Positions 1 to 9,735 of a stretch of 64,000 nt of DNA are shown piece by piece. The first letter of the stretch is position 1. Every line of letters begins with the position of its first letter. The position numbers were made by a program, and so were the translations under genes. The notes beneath the pieces are model-generated. The model was not told where the DNA came from and made no database searches. It worked only from the letters and a program-made list of their open reading frames with translations. The stretch is taken from assembly GCF_005405385.1 (NCBI RefSeq), contig NZ_BJDY01000001.1, positions 102,411 to 166,410 on the forward strand, in the 5' to 3' direction. The stretch comes from Lactiplantibacillus mudanjiangensis (lineage in GTDB: Bacteria > Bacillota > Bacilli > Lactobacillales > Lactobacillaceae).

Positions 1-101
1 ACCACCAACCCCGTGTGTTTCAAAAACGCCAGACTCTAAGCGATAAATCGCTAAGAGCCCCCACAGTCGGCAGAATTACTGGCTGACGTAGGTGGCTCAT
101 T
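1..101 (-). repeat. Internally deleted copy of the intergenic MITE-like element
   Basis: Minus-orientation fragment. The first part matches the hairpin block (the CTAAGCGATAAATCGCTAAGAG stem is shared with the copies at 26700 and 36678). It is joined directly to the left-end block ending in GTAGGTGGC. The roughly 300 bp between these blocks in full copies is missing, and the join lies where both blocks carry a similar CCCACRGYCGG sequence. The copy may extend beyond the left edge of the window. Confidence 0.8.
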
Positions 102-120
102 TAGCATAGCTAACTCTTAA

Positions 121-552
121 TTAATGATATTGATAAGCAGCACTTTTACTTCGATAGTAAGTGCTAGGGTAACCGGCAGTCGAGATTTTTAAACTGGATC
201 GGCTGTGTTTAGTCTGTTTAGTTAGTACCATGGAATCACTTGCTGGTTTTAAAATACCGTATTGCGTGCCGTAAAAGGATACCTTTTTTGAAGAATGAAT
301 AATGACCATGAATCGTTTGCCATGAAGATTGGCGCCAATTTGTGGGCGCTGGTGAGCACGGTAAATCGTTTCTTTGATGCCGTGTTTGGTTATTTGGGCT
401 TTTTTATATTGGGTCTTACTATCATAGCAATACCAAGTATGCCGAAATGTAGCGGGAACCGTCCGTGTGTATCGGGCAGCTTGCGCCGATTGACTTCCAG
501 CTAATAGCGCTAGCCCAAGTGTTAAGCCAAGAATTGACTGTTTTAAATTCAT
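121..552 (-). CDS. Small secreted basic protein, unknown function
   Basis: The 143-aa product starts with a classical signal peptide: a Lys near the N-terminus, a hydrophobic core at residues 7-18 and an AQA-A cleavage site near residue 25. The mature part of about 118 residues is strongly basic and rich in Tyr, Ser, Lys and His, with no cysteine pair or catalytic motif that I recognise. It should be released or held at the wall by charge. The gene is the last of a minus-strand group but is separated from the lipoprotein gene upstream by a terminator, so it probably has its own promoter. No good Shine-Dalgarno sequence precedes the ATG, which makes the start less certain. Confidence 0.6.
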   Translation of the reverse strand: MNLKQSILGLTLGLALLAGSQSAQAARYTRTVPATFRHTWYCYDSKTQYKKAQITKHGIKETIYRAHQRPQIGANLHGKRFMVIIHSSKKVSFYGTQYGILKPASDSMVLTKQTKHSRSSLKISTAGYPSTYYRSKSAAYQYH

Positions 553-596
553 TAAATTTACGGCTAAAGTAAATGCTAAAATTAATCATAGCATTA

Positions 597-635
597 AAAA
601 ATCCCAGTCAACTGTTCTAAGGTGACTGGGATTTT
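597..635 (-). terminator. Intrinsic terminator after the lipoprotein gene
   Basis: On the minus strand, AAAATCCCAGTCA pairs with TGACTGGGATTTT across a short loop and is followed by a T-run. It ends the 2210-638 transcript before the secreted-protein gene. Confidence 0.8.
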
Positions 636-637
636 GA

Positions 638-1063
638 TTATGAAGTAAGTTGTTTAGTCGTGATCCGACCATCTGGATAGACAAAGTAGCTTTGTAGCAG
701 GTGACCGCGCTGACCATTGCTTAATTGATGATAAGCATCGACTTGATAATAGTGACGACCGCGACCATCTTGATTGATCGTCGGGACAGCATGAATAAGT
801 TGCTGTTTCGGATCATTCAACACTTGTTTCACTGCAGCGGCTGCATTGGTTGCACTTGTAATGTGATCATTATCAGCCTGATACTGCTGACCAGATTTTT
901 TAGCGGCACTGGTATCTTGTGCTTTATCTTGTGCGGCTTGACTTTGTCGCCGATTTTCAGCGGCAATCTGGTCGGTTTTATGTTGAGAAATTGTCGGTTC
1001 CGCGGCCGCACAGCCACCAAGCAAGAAACTAAGTCCAACGATACTGATTAATAAAGGTTTCAT
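638..1063 (-). CDS. Small lipoprotein, unknown function
   Basis: The 141-aa product has a type II signal peptide with lipobox LLGGC, lipidated Cys at residue 18. A Gln/Ala/Lys-rich linker (about 25-65) is followed by a compact C-terminal domain with several aromatic residues (HYYQVDAY, YFVYPDGR). It should be anchored to the outer face of the membrane. Its ATG overlaps the stop of the 40-codon gene upstream in an ATGA arrangement, with CAGGAG placed about ten bases ahead, so translation is probably coupled. The pairing with the membrane-anchored 332-codon-class gene further upstream suggests a shared envelope role. I do not recognise the family. Confidence 0.7.
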   Translation of the reverse strand: MKPLLISIVGLSFLLGGCAAAEPTISQHKTDQIAAENRRQSQAAQDKAQDTSAAKKSGQQYQADNDHITSATNAAAAVKQVLNDPKQQLIHAVPTINQDGRGRHYYQVDAYHQLSNGQRGHLLQSYFVYPDGRITTKQLTS

Positions 1064-1182
1064 TGATTTTGAGACTCCTGAGCCAACGTTGGGTAAGTTG
1101 CCCCCTGAATGGTTTGATAATCGACGTAGGCCATGACTAGAATACTTGCCACTAATAATGTTGCTAAAATTAAATTTTTCAT
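1060..1182 (-). CDS. 40-aa single-span membrane peptide
   Basis: A short frame starting MKNLILATLLVAS encodes one hydrophobic segment (residues 3-19) followed by a polar tail of about 20 residues ending ESQNQ. The ribosome site is clear: ACGAGG stands directly after the stop of the upstream membrane protein and eight bases ahead of the ATG. The TGA overlaps the ATG of the lipoprotein by four bases. Placement between two envelope genes, tight spacing and a good ribosome site argue that it is real although very short. Function is unknown; a small subunit of an envelope complex is a guess. Confidence 0.6.
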   Translation of the reverse strand: MKNLILATLLVASILVMAYVDYQTIQGATYPTLAQESQNQ

Positions 1183-1196
1183 GTGATTAACCTCGT

Positions 1197-2210
1197 TTAT
1201 TTCCAATTAGGCACCCAAATAACCCGATCAATTTGGTCTGGGGTAATGGTTAGATGTTGTCCAGCTTCTGAGCCAGCTTCTACTGAAAGCACATAACTTA
1301 CCGGTTCAGCTTCGACGGTCACGATCGAACCGCGTTGACCAGTTGTTGTATCAACCAAACTGTAGAGTGGAATTTTATCATTGGCAATATCTAATTCATA
1401 CAGCGTAAATTGTAGAAAGTAAGACTTACGACCGGTTTTAATTTGTAGTGGAGTATCGGTTGAGCCGTAATCCGCTAATTGTCGATGTTGGGCATTCGGA
1501 TCGTTCATATATTGTAAATCATCGACAGCATCGATGGCCATTTTCCATTGTCCACCCATTAGTCGTGTCTTTGAAGATAAAGTCATGACGGAGTTGGCAT
1601 AAATATCAATGACATTGAAGGCTTCGTTGACTTGTTTTTTAGGTAAATAACCAATAACGTAGCCATGATCAGCGACTTTTAATTCGACTCGCACAGCACG
1701 TTTGGCGCCATCGACTTCCTCAACTAATTGAATTTCGCCGATATTATCATCGCTGTCAACTTGATACTTTTTGGCATATAAGTAGTCAGCTTTGAGACCA
1801 GCATCGTTATAATTGGCATAAGGTCTAAAGTAGCCTCGATGAATCGCATCCTGTAATGCCGCTTCAAATTCTTTTTGATAATAGTCGAGGCCGACGACAT
1901 AAGAGCGGAAAATGGCACGCGAATTCGCATCGATTCGATGTTTTTGTGGCGCTTGCACTGGTTTAGGCACCGTTTGTCGCAGTTTACTTTTAATGGTGTC
2001 ATTCGTTGTTTGCAGTGCCGTCAGTGAAGCCGCCTGATCTTGGTTAACCAAGGTTTGTTGGACTAGCCGTGTGCGAATATCTTTTAGTAGGGCAGCCTGT
2101 TCCGCCTGGGCTTGTTTACGCCGATGATTGTGGACTAAACTAAGCCACAAGCTAATGATAAGGATAAGACAAAGTAGCATTAGGCCGAATAATAGCAAAT
2201 ACAAATTCAT
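1197..2210 (-). CDS. Membrane-anchored protein with coiled coil, unknown function
   Basis: The 337-aa product has one N-terminal membrane span (about residues 3-26) followed at once by positive charges (HNHRRK), so the rest should lie in the cytoplasm. Residues 33-75 are rich in Gln, Ala and Leu and look like a coiled coil. The remainder, from about 90, is a mixed alpha/beta domain with no motif I can name. It heads a three-gene minus-strand operon with the 40-aa peptide and the lipoprotein. The intergenic region to the divergent GtrA gene holds promoters for both directions. Confidence 0.65.
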   Translation of the reverse strand: MNLYLLLFGLMLLCLILIISLWLSLVHNHRRKQAQAEQAALLKDIRTRLVQQTLVNQDQAASLTALQTTNDTIKSKLRQTVPKPVQAPQKHRIDANSRAIFRSYVVGLDYYQKEFEAALQDAIHRGYFRPYANYNDAGLKADYLYAKKYQVDSDDNIGEIQLVEEVDGAKRAVRVELKVADHGYVIGYLPKKQVNEAFNVIDIYANSVMTLSSKTRLMGGQWKMAIDAVDDLQYMNDPNAQHRQLADYGSTDTPLQIKTGRKSYFLQFTLYELDIANDKIPLYSLVDTTTGQRGSIVTVEAEPVSYVLSVEAGSEAGQHLTITPDQIDRVIWVPNWK

Positions 2211-2274
2211 ACAGATTCACTCCAAATAATTGCAAAATTAAAGGTTATGTAACCGGTTGATTGGCTAGTTAGAC

Positions 2275-2304
2275 TTGTCAACCGTTAGTCAAATAAGGTA
2301 ATAT
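2275..2304 (+). promoter_or_regulatory. Promoter for the GtrA gene
   Basis: TTGTCA and TAATAT are separated by 18 bases and lie about 50 bases ahead of the GTG start at 2356. Confidence 0.55.
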
Positions 2305-2355
2305 GAGTCGAATGCAGTTTTCAAGTTTAGATTATAAGAAACGGCGGCGAAAGCA

Positions 2356-2814
2356 GTGCAGCAAATTAAACGCATTTATTGGCGGTATCGTTATTTTTGG
2401 AAATATGCCATTTTTGGTTTCTTAGCCGCCCTCGTGAATGTCATTGCCTTTTGGGTCTTACATTCCGTGATGTTAGAGCACTATTTGTTTTCGAATACGA
2501 TTGCGTGGATCTTAGCGACCTTGTTTAGTTTCTTTACCAACAAAGCGGTTGTCTTTCAATCGAAATCCAGCAGCTTTTGGCATTGGTGTCGCGAGTTTGG
2601 GATCTTTATGATCACTCGCGGTCTATCGTATTTCTTTGATACGTTCTTAATGTTTGTCGGAATTTCCATATTTATGTGGGCGCCGATGTTGGTAAAAATT
2701 CTAGATCAAGTTTTGGTTGGTATTTTTAACTATGGGACATCACGACTGATCTTTATGGAACATAATCAGAAAATGTTGATGCGCCAACAAATTTTGAAAC
2801 GATTTAATAAGTAA
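2356..2814 (+). CDS. GtrA-family membrane protein
   Basis: This 152-aa protein has four predicted membrane spans (about residues 14-34, 40-60, 78-98 and 105-127) and the GtrA-type opening RYFWKYAIFGFLAALVN, followed by FFTNKAVVF between spans 2 and 3. GtrA proteins are associated with transfer of lipid-linked sugars across the membrane for modification of cell-surface polymers. Length is normal for the family. The frame opens with GTG; the ribosome site is weak (GGCGGCGAAAG). It stands alone, with its own promoter and a shared terminator, so the glycosyltransferase partner is not in view. Confidence 0.8.
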   Translation: MQQIKRIYWRYRYFWKYAIFGFLAALVNVIAFWVLHSVMLEHYLFSNTIAWILATLFSFFTNKAVVFQSKSSSFWHWCREFGIFMITRGLSYFFDTFLMFVGISIFMWAPMLVKILDQVLVGIFNYGTSRLIFMEHNQKMLMRQQILKRFNK

Positions 2815-2815
2815 G

Positions 2816-2846
2816 CGGGGTCGCCAAGTTGGCGGCGCCGTTTTTT
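2816..2846. terminator. Terminator between convergent genes
   Basis: GTCGCC and GGCGGC pair around AAGTT, extended by three more pairs past one mismatch, and end in TTTTTT on the plus strand. The run overlaps the stop of the convergent UPF0344 gene. Confidence 0.7.
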
Positions 2847-3195
2847 AAATGTTTGTGACTAAGTATAGCACGCCACTGACTAACAATGTTAGTACGATGC
2901 CGCTGACTAGTAGGGTAATTAGCTTGGGTGTTAAATGGCTGTCTTGTTGGCGGGCGAAGGCCAGTTCAATCAAGCCAATCGTGACGAGACTGCAACCTGC
3001 TTTTAAAATAGTCAGGCCAGTTGCGGTTGTTAAAGATCGTGTGCTTAAGTAGACGCCGGTAATAATAAAGGCCAGATAGCCTAACCGACTTAAAATTAAA
3101 TAGCGGTTGGCACTTTTGGCGAACTGGCGGGTGAGACCAAGCCCCACCATCAATAGTAACCAGACACCACTCAATACGTGTAAAAATAAAACCAA
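2845..3195 (-). CDS. UPF0344 (YisL/DUF1516) small membrane protein
   Basis: The 116-aa product has four hydrophobic segments. It also carries the spaced pattern of the YisL family: LSRLGYLAFIITGVYLSTR, then K-A-G in the next helix, then TIGLIELAFARQQ. Function of the family is unknown. I place the start at a TTG, eight bases after GGAGG; an earlier in-frame TTG overlaps the Shine-Dalgarno sequence and is unlikely. It lies about 70 bases downstream of the homocysteine methyltransferase/MTHFR gene with no terminator visible between them, so it may be the last gene of the methionine operon. Confidence 0.7.
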   Translation of the reverse strand: MVLFLHVLSGVWLLLMVGLGLTRQFAKSANRYLILSRLGYLAFIITGVYLSTRSLTTATGLTILKAGCSLVTIGLIELAFARQQDSHLTPKLITLLVSGIVLTLLVSGVLYLVTNI

Positions 3196-3264
3196 AAAAA
3201 ACGCCTCCAATTAGCAGCTCATGTTTAATTTTAGCATGAAGTGTTAGTTGGCGGTGTTAATTTT

Positions 3265-5121
3265 TTATTGGACCGGTGTTAAATTTTTTTGTTGCACATA
3301 ATCGACTAGTTCGATAATCGTTTTGAACCGATTGAACGGGGTGACTAGATGAACGCCATTAAAGACATTACAGATACCATCAATGAGTTCTTTAGCAATT
3401 TGAATGCCAACAGCACGTTCGTTACCATCTTGTTCGGCTTGCTTCATTCGAGCGAGCACTGTTTCAGGCAATCGAATGCCGTGAACTTCTTGATGTAAGA
3501 ACTCAGCATTGCGATAAGAAACTAGTGGCAATACGCCGACGAAAACTGGGACGTGGATATCATTGGTTTTTAAGGCATCTGCTAAGGCGGTGACGTTGGC
3601 TAGATCAAACACCGGTTGGGTGATGAGGTAGTCACAACCGTAGCTTAATTTACGCTCAATCGATTTGGTTGAAACGGTTGTTCGATACGCATTGGGATTA
3701 AAAGCCGCGGCGACACGAAAATCGGTAGCTTGCTTGAGCGACTTACCAGTTGGTCCGATGCCACTGTTAAATTGCTTAATCAGTTTAATGAGTTCGACTG
3801 AACGGACATCACCAACTGAGGTTGCGCCGGGAAAATCGCCTAATTTAGCGGGATCACCGGTGACCGCTAGAATGTCGTCAATGCCGAGACTGTGTAAGCC
3901 CATGATCGTTGATTGTAGCCCGATTAAGTTGTGATCTCGGGTAGTTAAATGCACAATCGGCGTGATTCCATAGGTCAATTTAAGCTGAGCAGCAATGGTC
4001 GTATTGGCGATGCGAACACTAGCTAGGGAGTTATCCGATAAGGTAATGCCATCAACACCGGCAGCTTTTAACCGTTGAGCACCGTTGAAAAATTTAGTGG
4101 TTTCAAAATCCTTCGGCGGGTCGAGTTCGACTAGCGCTGTTTTTTGCGTTGCCACCTTCTGTAAAAAGGGGTGGCGACCGATTGCGGCTTTAATCGTTGG
4201 TGCGGTAACGGGTTGGGTCGCCGCCGTATGAGGTACTAAAGTTCGGCTGGCAAGACCACGCACCAACGCCGCCGTGTGTAGTGGGGTGGTGCCACAGCAA
4301 CCACCAATCAGATTCAACCCGAGTTGCCGAAAGCGTTCAGCGTAATCTTCAAAGTAACTTGGATCACCATCGTAAACCACTTGCCCATCTTGATCAGTGC
4401 CTGGTAAACCGGAGTTGGGATAAACGGCCAACTGAACATTGGCCGGTACTGCCAAGTTTTCAAAAGATTGTGCCAAGTAGTAAGGCCCGAGTCGACAGTT
4501 AGTCCCAACCACATCGGCACCAGCGGCTGCTAACTGAATCACCGCATCGGCAAAGGTCGTCCCGTCTTGCAAGACGCCTGGAGCTAACATGGTTAAGTTG
4601 GTGATTACTGGTAAAGTGGTTTGGGCCTTAACAAGTTTGAGTGCCGCTAGCAATTCCGGTAAATTATAGTAGGTTTCCAATAAAATACCGTCAAGATCGT
4701 CAGTGGCAAGCAAAGCCTGTAGCTGTTCGGTCAGACTGGCTTGGCGGGCGGCGGTATCGGCTTGTTGAACCGTTTGATCGGTATCGCCAGCCAAACCACC
4801 GATTGTGCCCAATAAATAAACTGGATGATCAGCTTGTTGCTGCGCTTTTACGGCTAGTTTTACGGCTGCTTGGTTGATTGCGACAACTTGATCCTGGAGA
4901 CCATAGCGGGTTAACTTTAGGCGGTTGGCTGCATAGGTGTTGGTTTGAATGACATCAGCACCGGCGCTGATATAGGAATTGTGCACCCGTAAAATAGTGT
5001 CTGGATGGGTCAAATTAAGTTGTTCAAAGGCCGAGTTAATGCCGTAGTTGCCATATAGCAAGGTACCCATCGCGCCATCGGCAACTAAGACGCGTTGTTT
5101 TAAAGCGGTTCTAAAGTCCAT
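3265..5121 (-). CDS. Bifunctional homocysteine S-methyltransferase / methylenetetrahydrofolate reductase
   Basis: The 618-aa product fuses two enzymes, as in Bacillus YitJ. Residues 1-290 form a homocysteine methyltransferase barrel with the opening [17 protein letters not shown] and the zinc ligands in GTNCR (about 207) and GGCCGTTP (about 272). Residues 310-600 are a MTHFR domain starting [20 protein letters not shown], with the flavin-binding stretches HLTTRDHN and VTGDPAK. The second domain supplies methyl-tetrahydrofolate for MetE. The gene overlaps the end of metE by 11 bases, so the two are translated from one message under the Met T-box. Both halves look intact. Confidence 0.92.
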   Translation of the reverse strand: MDFRTALKQRVLVADGAMGTLLYGNYGINSAFEQLNLTHPDTILRVHNSYISAGADVIQTNTYAANRLKLTRYGLQDQVVAINQAAVKLAVKAQQQADHPVYLLGTIGGLAGDTDQTVQQADTAARQASLTEQLQALLATDDLDGILLETYYNLPELLAALKLVKAQTTLPVITNLTMLAPGVLQDGTTFADAVIQLAAAGADVVGTNCRLGPYYLAQSFENLAVPANVQLAVYPNSGLPGTDQDGQVVYDGDPSYFEDYAERFRQLGLNLIGGCCGTTPLHTAALVRGLASRTLVPHTAATQPVTAPTIKAAIGRHPFLQKVATQKTALVELDPPKDFETTKFFNGAQRLKAAGVDGITLSDNSLASVRIANTTIAAQLKLTYGITPIVHLTTRDHNLIGLQSTIMGLHSLGIDDILAVTGDPAKLGDFPGATSVGDVRSVELIKLIKQFNSGIGPTGKSLKQATDFRVAAAFNPNAYRTTVSTKSIERKLSYGCDYLITQPVFDLANVTALADALKTNDIHVPVFVGVLPLVSYRNAEFLHQEVHGIRLPETVLARMKQAEQDGNERAVGIQIAKELIDGICNVFNGVHLVTPFNRFKTIIELVDYVQQKNLTPVQ

Positions 5122-7435
5122 CGATCGTCCCTCCCGTCGTGGTTTCTAACCGGGACTGGACTGCATCACGAGCGGCGATCATGTTTTTCAAGGCGGCAAT
5201 CGTTTCAGGCTCTTGACGGGTCTTTAAGCCACAGTCGGGATTAATCCAGAATTGCCGAGCGTCAATGACGCGTAGTGCGCGTTCGATATTGGCTTTGATT
5301 TCGTCAACGGTTGGAACGCGGGGACTGTGGATGTCGTAGACGCCAAGCCCAATTTCTTGTTGGTAACCAGTCTGTTCAAACGCACTGATGATTTCACCAT
5401 GACTACGCGACGTTTCAATTGAAATGACGTCGGCGTCAAGGGCTTTGATCGTGTCAATAATATCGGTGAAGTTTGAATAACACATATGCGTGTGGATTTG
5501 CGTGTCATTGGCAACACCGGTTGTGGTGATCTTAAACGAGTAAACGGCTTCGTCTAAGTAGGCTTGCCAGTGGCGTTGCTTCAATGGTAGGCCTTCTCGC
5601 AAGGCGGGTTCGTCGACTTGAATAACCTTGATACCAGCTTTTTCCAAATTTTGCACTTCTTGTCGTAAGGCGAGGGCAATTTGGTTTTGCACTTGAGCGG
5701 TTGGTAAATCATCGCGAACGAAGCTCCAGTTGATAATCGTCAGTGGGGCCGTCAGCATGCCTTTGACTGGTTTGTCGGTTAAACTTTGAGCGTATTTGGA
5801 TGCCGCTACAGTGATTGGTTCAGTATAGGCTACATCACCAAAAATCACTGGTGGCCGCACACCACGTGACCCGTAGGACTGAACCCAGCCGTTTTGAGTG
5901 GCATAAAAGCCAGTTAATTTTTGACCGAAATATTCAACCATGTCAGTGCGTTCAAATTCGCCATGTACTAAAACATCCAAACCGAGGTCGTTTTGAATAT
6001 CAATCCAACGTTTGGTTTCAGCGTTTAAGAAAGCTTGATAGTCAGTATCACTTAAATCGCCATGGCGCCAAGCAGCCCGTTTTGAACGCACGAGTTTGCT
6101 TTGTGGAAAACTCCCAATTGTGGTGGTCGGGAGTAGTGGTAAATTAAGGCGATCATGTTGCAATTTGATTCGGGTGGCAAATGGCGCTTGCCGCTCAAAT
6201 GTTTGATCGGCTAAATGTTGTTCAGCTTGACGTACAGCTTGATTGTTCCGATGACTTGACGTGTTTAATGCTTGTAAGTGTGCTTGGTTGTCATCGAAAC
6301 GAGCTTGAACACTGGCAATCCCTTGGTTAGCGGCAGTCGTCAACGTGGCCAATTCTTGTAATTTTTGATCCGCAAAAGCAAGGCCACCTAACAGGACTGG
6401 ATCAGCTTGCGTTTCATTTTTAGTCGTAATCGGTACGTGTAGTAAGGAGTTAGCAGGTTGTAACCAGAGTCGATCGGTCGTCACAATATCAGTGAGTTGT
6501 TGGACTAAAGCAAATTTCTTAGTCAAATTACTAGCCCAGACGTTGTGACCGTCAATAATGCCGGCTGCTAACACTTTGTCACTTGGAAAACCGTGATCAA
6601 CCAAGTGAGCTAAATTTTCACCGTGATCGTGGACTAAGTCTAATCCAATGGCTTGAACCGGCAAATCAACGACTTGATCATATAAATCTAAGCTATCAAA
6701 GTAAGTTTGGAGTTCGATTTTAAGTGCCGGGACTGCTTGATGCAATGTGGTAAGTGCTTGTTGATAAGGCAAGATTTCAGCGGAATCTGTGGTTTTAACC
6801 AAAGTTGGTTCATCCAGCTGAATCCATTGAGCGCCCGCGGCAACTAATTCGGTGAAGACTTGTTCGTATAACGGTAATAGTTGTGGTAATAATTCGGCTA
6901 CAGCGGCGTCATCCAGATATTGCCCGTGACGTTTGCCGAGTTTTAAGAACGAAACGGGGCCTAAGATGACGGGTTTGCCATCAATACCAAGTTCAGTTTT
7001 AGCTTCTTGATAGTAGCGGAGCCACCGGTTGTCTAATAATTGAAAGTGGACGTCATCGAATTCTGGCACGATGTAATGATAATTAATGTTAAACCATTTG
7101 GTCATTTCCGCGGCGGTAGCCGTTTTGGTTCCACGAGCGATAGTATAGTAGTCAGTCAATGTCAGGGCATGATCAAAATGACCAAAGCGGGTTGGAGTAG
7201 CGCCAAATGCCGCCAACGTATCTAAAACGTGATCATAATCTGAATTATCGGCGACTGGAATATAATCGACCCCCAAGTCACGTTGCTTGGCTAAATTAGC
7301 TAAACGTAAGGTTTTAGCGGTTGCGTGAAATTGGTCTTCATCTAAATCGTGACGCCAGTAATGTTCTAATAAATGCTTCCATTCGCGATGTTCACCTAAG
7401 CGGGGATATCCTAAATTACTACTAATAACAGTCAT
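5111..7435 (-). CDS. metE: Cobalamin-independent methionine synthase MetE
   Basis: MetE transfers a methyl group from 5-methyl-tetrahydrofolate (polyglutamate) to homocysteine. The 774-aa product has the two-barrel layout: N-terminal [16 protein letters not shown] and C-terminal domain from about residue 430 ([13 protein letters not shown]). The zinc ligands are visible in [10 protein letters not shown] and NPDCGLKTR, with the intervening [10 protein letters not shown]. Start: ATG at 7435, nine bases after AAGGAG; a TTG three codons earlier abuts the Shine-Dalgarno sequence. It is the first gene behind a T-box riboswitch with an AUG specifier, so it should be switched on when tRNA-Met is uncharged. 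Confidence 0.96.
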   Translation of the reverse strand: MTVISSNLGYPRLGEHREWKHLLEHYWRHDLDEDQFHATAKTLRLANLAKQRDLGVDYIPVADNSDYDHVLDTLAAFGATPTRFGHFDHALTLTDYYTIARGTKTATAAEMTKWFNINYHYIVPEFDDVHFQLLDNRWLRYYQEAKTELGIDGKPVILGPVSFLKLGKRHGQYLDDAAVAELLPQLLPLYEQVFTELVAAGAQWIQLDEPTLVKTTDSAEILPYQQALTTLHQAVPALKIELQTYFDSLDLYDQVVDLPVQAIGLDLVHDHGENLAHLVDHGFPSDKVLAAGIIDGHNVWASNLTKKFALVQQLTDIVTTDRLWLQPANSLLHVPITTKNETQADPVLLGGLAFADQKLQELATLTTAANQGIASVQARFDDNQAHLQALNTSSHRNNQAVRQAEQHLADQTFERQAPFATRIKLQHDRLNLPLLPTTTIGSFPQSKLVRSKRAAWRHGDLSDTDYQAFLNAETKRWIDIQNDLGLDVLVHGEFERTDMVEYFGQKLTGFYATQNGWVQSYGSRGVRPPVIFGDVAYTEPITVAASKYAQSLTDKPVKGMLTAPLTIINWSFVRDDLPTAQVQNQIALALRQEVQNLEKAGIKVIQVDEPALREGLPLKQRHWQAYLDEAVYSFKITTTGVANDTQIHTHMCYSNFTDIIDTIKALDADVISIETSRSHGEIISAFEQTGYQQEIGLGVYDIHSPRVPTVDEIKANIERALRVIDARQFWINPDCGLKTRQEPETIAALKNMIAARDAVQSRLETTTGGTIDGL

Positions 7436-7475
7436 GTATGCCAACTCCTTAAGGTTGTGATTAAATTTTTAGGTT

Positions 7476-7745
7476 AAAAAAACGGCAACTTGTCCTCTTA
7501 AAAGGACGAAGTTGCCGTTCGCGGTACCACCTTAATTTATCAACACCTCACGATATTGATCTTAACCCGTACGTTTCATACGGTCGCCATGTAACGGTGG
7601 CTGACTGTCATCACCTAGCAAGTGCTTAGCAATGCCGTTTAGAGGCCATTTTCAAGCGATGCGCCCAGATTCGGTTCCCATTAGCCCGAACTCCCTGTGC
7701 TGGTTGTCATCGATTTACTTTCCTCATCAAGACGTTTCTGTTTTT
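7476..7745 (-). promoter_or_regulatory. Methionine T-box riboswitch
   Basis: On the minus strand the leader has the stem I motifs GATGAGGAAAGTAA and GGGAGTTCGGG, then the specifier ATG (7647-7649) inside GAAAATGGCC. The T-box TGGTACCGCG follows (7520-7529). A terminator pairs AACGGCAACTT with AAGTTGCCGTT (7476-7519) and ends in a long T-run. Uncharged tRNA-Met pairing with the T-box should favour the antiterminator and allow metE transcription. Confidence 0.93.
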
Positions 7746-7757
7746 TTGATTGCTTAA

Positions 7758-7786
7758 AAAATACCACCTTAAAATGATAAAGTCAA
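7758..7786 (-). promoter_or_regulatory. Promoter of the metE T-box leader
   Basis: On the minus strand, TTGACT and TATTTT are separated by exactly 17 bases. Transcription would start about 15 bases ahead of stem I of the T-box. Confidence 0.7.
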
Positions 7787-7842
7787 ACTAAATTTTAATC
7801 TTTTTGCCATTCTTGGTTAATTGTTAACTGAAAACTTGCAAC

Positions 7843-7902
7843 ACTTGCCACCTGCCGTTCGCCCACCTTGAGCCGGAACGCTGTGGGCGGACCGGTTCAG
7901 CT
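7843..7902 (-). repeat. Partial copy of the MITE-like element (right-end block)
   Basis: This matches the last 60 bases of the core of full copies (ACTTGCCACCTGCCGTTCG, then the GCCCACC...GTGGGCG hairpin and ACCGGTTCAG) in reverse orientation. Neither terminal inverted repeat remains, so this is a decayed fragment. Confidence 0.8.
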
Positions 7903-7954
7903 TAACTCAGGTCAGTACGGGCAAGGTTTCTATCGCCATAATGTTTAGTTAATA

Positions 7955-7992
7955 TAAAAAAAGCCAAGTAGCGTCGAAACGCTACCTGGCTA
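7955..7992 (-). terminator. Terminator of the amidase gene
   Basis: On the minus strand AGCCAGGTAGCG pairs with CGCTACTTGGCT around TTTCGA, followed by seven T. Confidence 0.9.
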
Positions 7993-7998
7993 GTGTGG

Positions 7999-9318
7999 TT
8001 ACTGAAGGGCTGATTGAACAACCCAGTAGGATTTTTGATTACCTTTGAATCGGTACCAAGTTGTGGTTTTACCAGCTTGTACTTTTACGGCTTTAGCATT
8101 AACCGTGACTGTTTGACCAGCAAAATCAGCTGCTGAGCCTGTGTTCTTAGATAGGTAAGGGGAGCTCAAAACATGATTACGTAATGGTGTTTTGGTCGTT
8201 GATTTGACCGTCATGTTTTGGCTTAAACTAGTGGTATAACTGATTTTTGCTAATGATAAAGCTTTGCCATAAACCCAGTAGCGTTTAGCATTAGTGGCTT
8301 TACTGTAACGGATGCGATACCAAGTGCTCCCGCCAGCTTTGACACCACGCATATCAATGTAAACTTTGCGACCAGTATAAGCATAGCCCCAACCAAGTTG
8401 TTTAACGTTGGCTTGGCTACCTTTTACGTGGTTATAGGCGCGATATTTACGATAATTAGCGCTTAAATTGGCCCAGTTGCCGCCGTTAGCTTTATAGTAG
8501 CTGACTTTGGCGAACTGCGGTTTCACACTGGTTGTTGCGGTAGTTGAAGACGATGTATCGGTTGTAGCTGTAGGGGTACTACTACTTGCGGCACTGCTAC
8601 TACTCGTATTGGTTGTTGCATTAGCTGTTCCGCCAAGCGCGTCATATTGTTGTTTAACCAATTGGTAGAACATCGCAAAGGTGTACGCTTGACCAAAATA
8701 GGTTTTCCCAGCATTAGCGTAGTAAGTTTTTGGATCGGTGTGATCGGTCCCACCTAGATAAGTAGAAATCGCCCCATGAGACCAGACGGTGCCTTTACCA
8801 TCATAGGCGGCATCGTCAGGTTGTAAGTTGTATTGCTTCAAAATATAAGCGGTATAGTAGGCCGCGTTGTTCACTTCGCTAGCAAAAGCAGCTTTTGAAT
8901 GCACTTCAACTTGTTCGAATTGGACGAAGCGTTGATTACCATAGTAACCAGACCCCCAGGCTAAATAATTGGTGTTAGCAATGTTGATAATTTTGCCAGC
9001 ATCAATAAAGGTATGCACGAAGGCATTTTGATAATTGTTTTTCATATAAGCAATTTCGTTATAAATAGTTGAATTTGGGTTAGCCGTTTCATGAACAGCG
9101 ACCCCTTCAGGCTTACCGACCCCGTTACGATAAGCATTTTTCGGAAAACCATTCCAAATACTTGAGGTAATTGAAGCTGGTTGTAAATGATTGTTATTAA
9201 TGTAAGTGTTCACCACAGAATCAGCAGCTTGCGCTGAAGGACCGTGTGTGTTCGTTGCAACCAAACCGATGGTGGTTGCGGCCATCCCCAAAAGTAGGTT
9301 GGCTTGCCAAGTTTTCAT
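7999..9318 (-). CDS. Secreted N-acetylmuramoyl-L-alanine amidase with GW/SH3-type repeats
   Basis: This is a cell-wall hydrolase of 439 aa. The signal peptide ends PSAQAADS (about residue 31). An Amidase_2-type domain follows (about 60-225), with the zinc/active-site pattern VAVHETANPNS near its start, FVHTFID, EQVEVH and SHGAISTYLGGTDHTDP. A Thr/Ser/Ala linker (about 230-265) leads to two or three C-terminal repeats with YRIRYS and YWVYGKAL motifs, typical of GW/SH3b modules that bind the wall or lipoteichoic acid. Start chosen at ATG 9318, after AAAGGAG. It likely works in autolysis or daughter-cell separation. Confidence 0.88.
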   Translation of the reverse strand: MKTWQANLLLGMAATTIGLVATNTHGPSAQAADSVVNTYINNNHLQPASITSSIWNGFPKNAYRNGVGKPEGVAVHETANPNSTIYNEIAYMKNNYQNAFVHTFIDAGKIINIANTNYLAWGSGYYGNQRFVQFEQVEVHSKAAFASEVNNAAYYTAYILKQYNLQPDDAAYDGKGTVWSHGAISTYLGGTDHTDPKTYYANAGKTYFGQAYTFAMFYQLVKQQYDALGGTANATTNTSSSSAASSSTPTATTDTSSSTTATTSVKPQFAKVSYYKANGGNWANLSANYRKYRAYNHVKGSQANVKQLGWGYAYTGRKVYIDMRGVKAGGSTWYRIRYSKATNAKRYWVYGKALSLAKISYTTSLSQNMTVKSTTKTPLRNHVLSSPYLSKNTGSAADFAGQTVTVNAKAVKVQAGKTTTWYRFKGNQKSYWVVQSALQ

Positions 9319-9735
9319 AATTGAATTTCTCCTTTTTTGGACCACGCCAGACTATCAGCATTGATTATACCGGGTTTTAGCGTAAAAAGTAACCGGGACG
9401 ATCGAGGATTGGATGGATAATAGGGCGTTTGGTTGTATAAATATGTAAGTTACTAACGGTATAACCCTTAGGCACTAGTATGTATATTGAAATGGACTGA
9501 AAGTTTATGCTTGAATGGGCGACTGCGTGAAAATATTTCATTCACTTAACAATTTCATGACACAGTAACATTTGTTAAAAGGCAGTTTCGCTTGTAACAA
9601 TAATTTAATTTATATTTGGGGCTAAACGCTAGTATTCCCGGGATAAAGTTGGTATACTGGCAAAGTTTGTGTAGCTGGTGGCCCGGTCTGACGGGATTGA
9701 GCGCCAAGTTTAATTAACGAAAGGAGCGTAAAAGA
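9319..9735. other. Divergent intergenic region between amidase and MATE genes
   Basis: This gene-free 417-bp stretch holds both promoters. For the amidase (minus) a TATAAT lies at 9364-9369, with only a weak -35. For the MATE gene (plus) a TATACT follows TTGG near 9652-9657. The middle part (9420-9640) is AT-rich; I see no open frame, tRNA or repeat in it. Confidence 0.5.

Noticed and set aside
5815..6147. 110-codon open frame opposite metE
   Set aside because: It lies entirely antisense to a strongly conserved enzyme gene and has no ribosome site; it is a shadow of metE codon usage.
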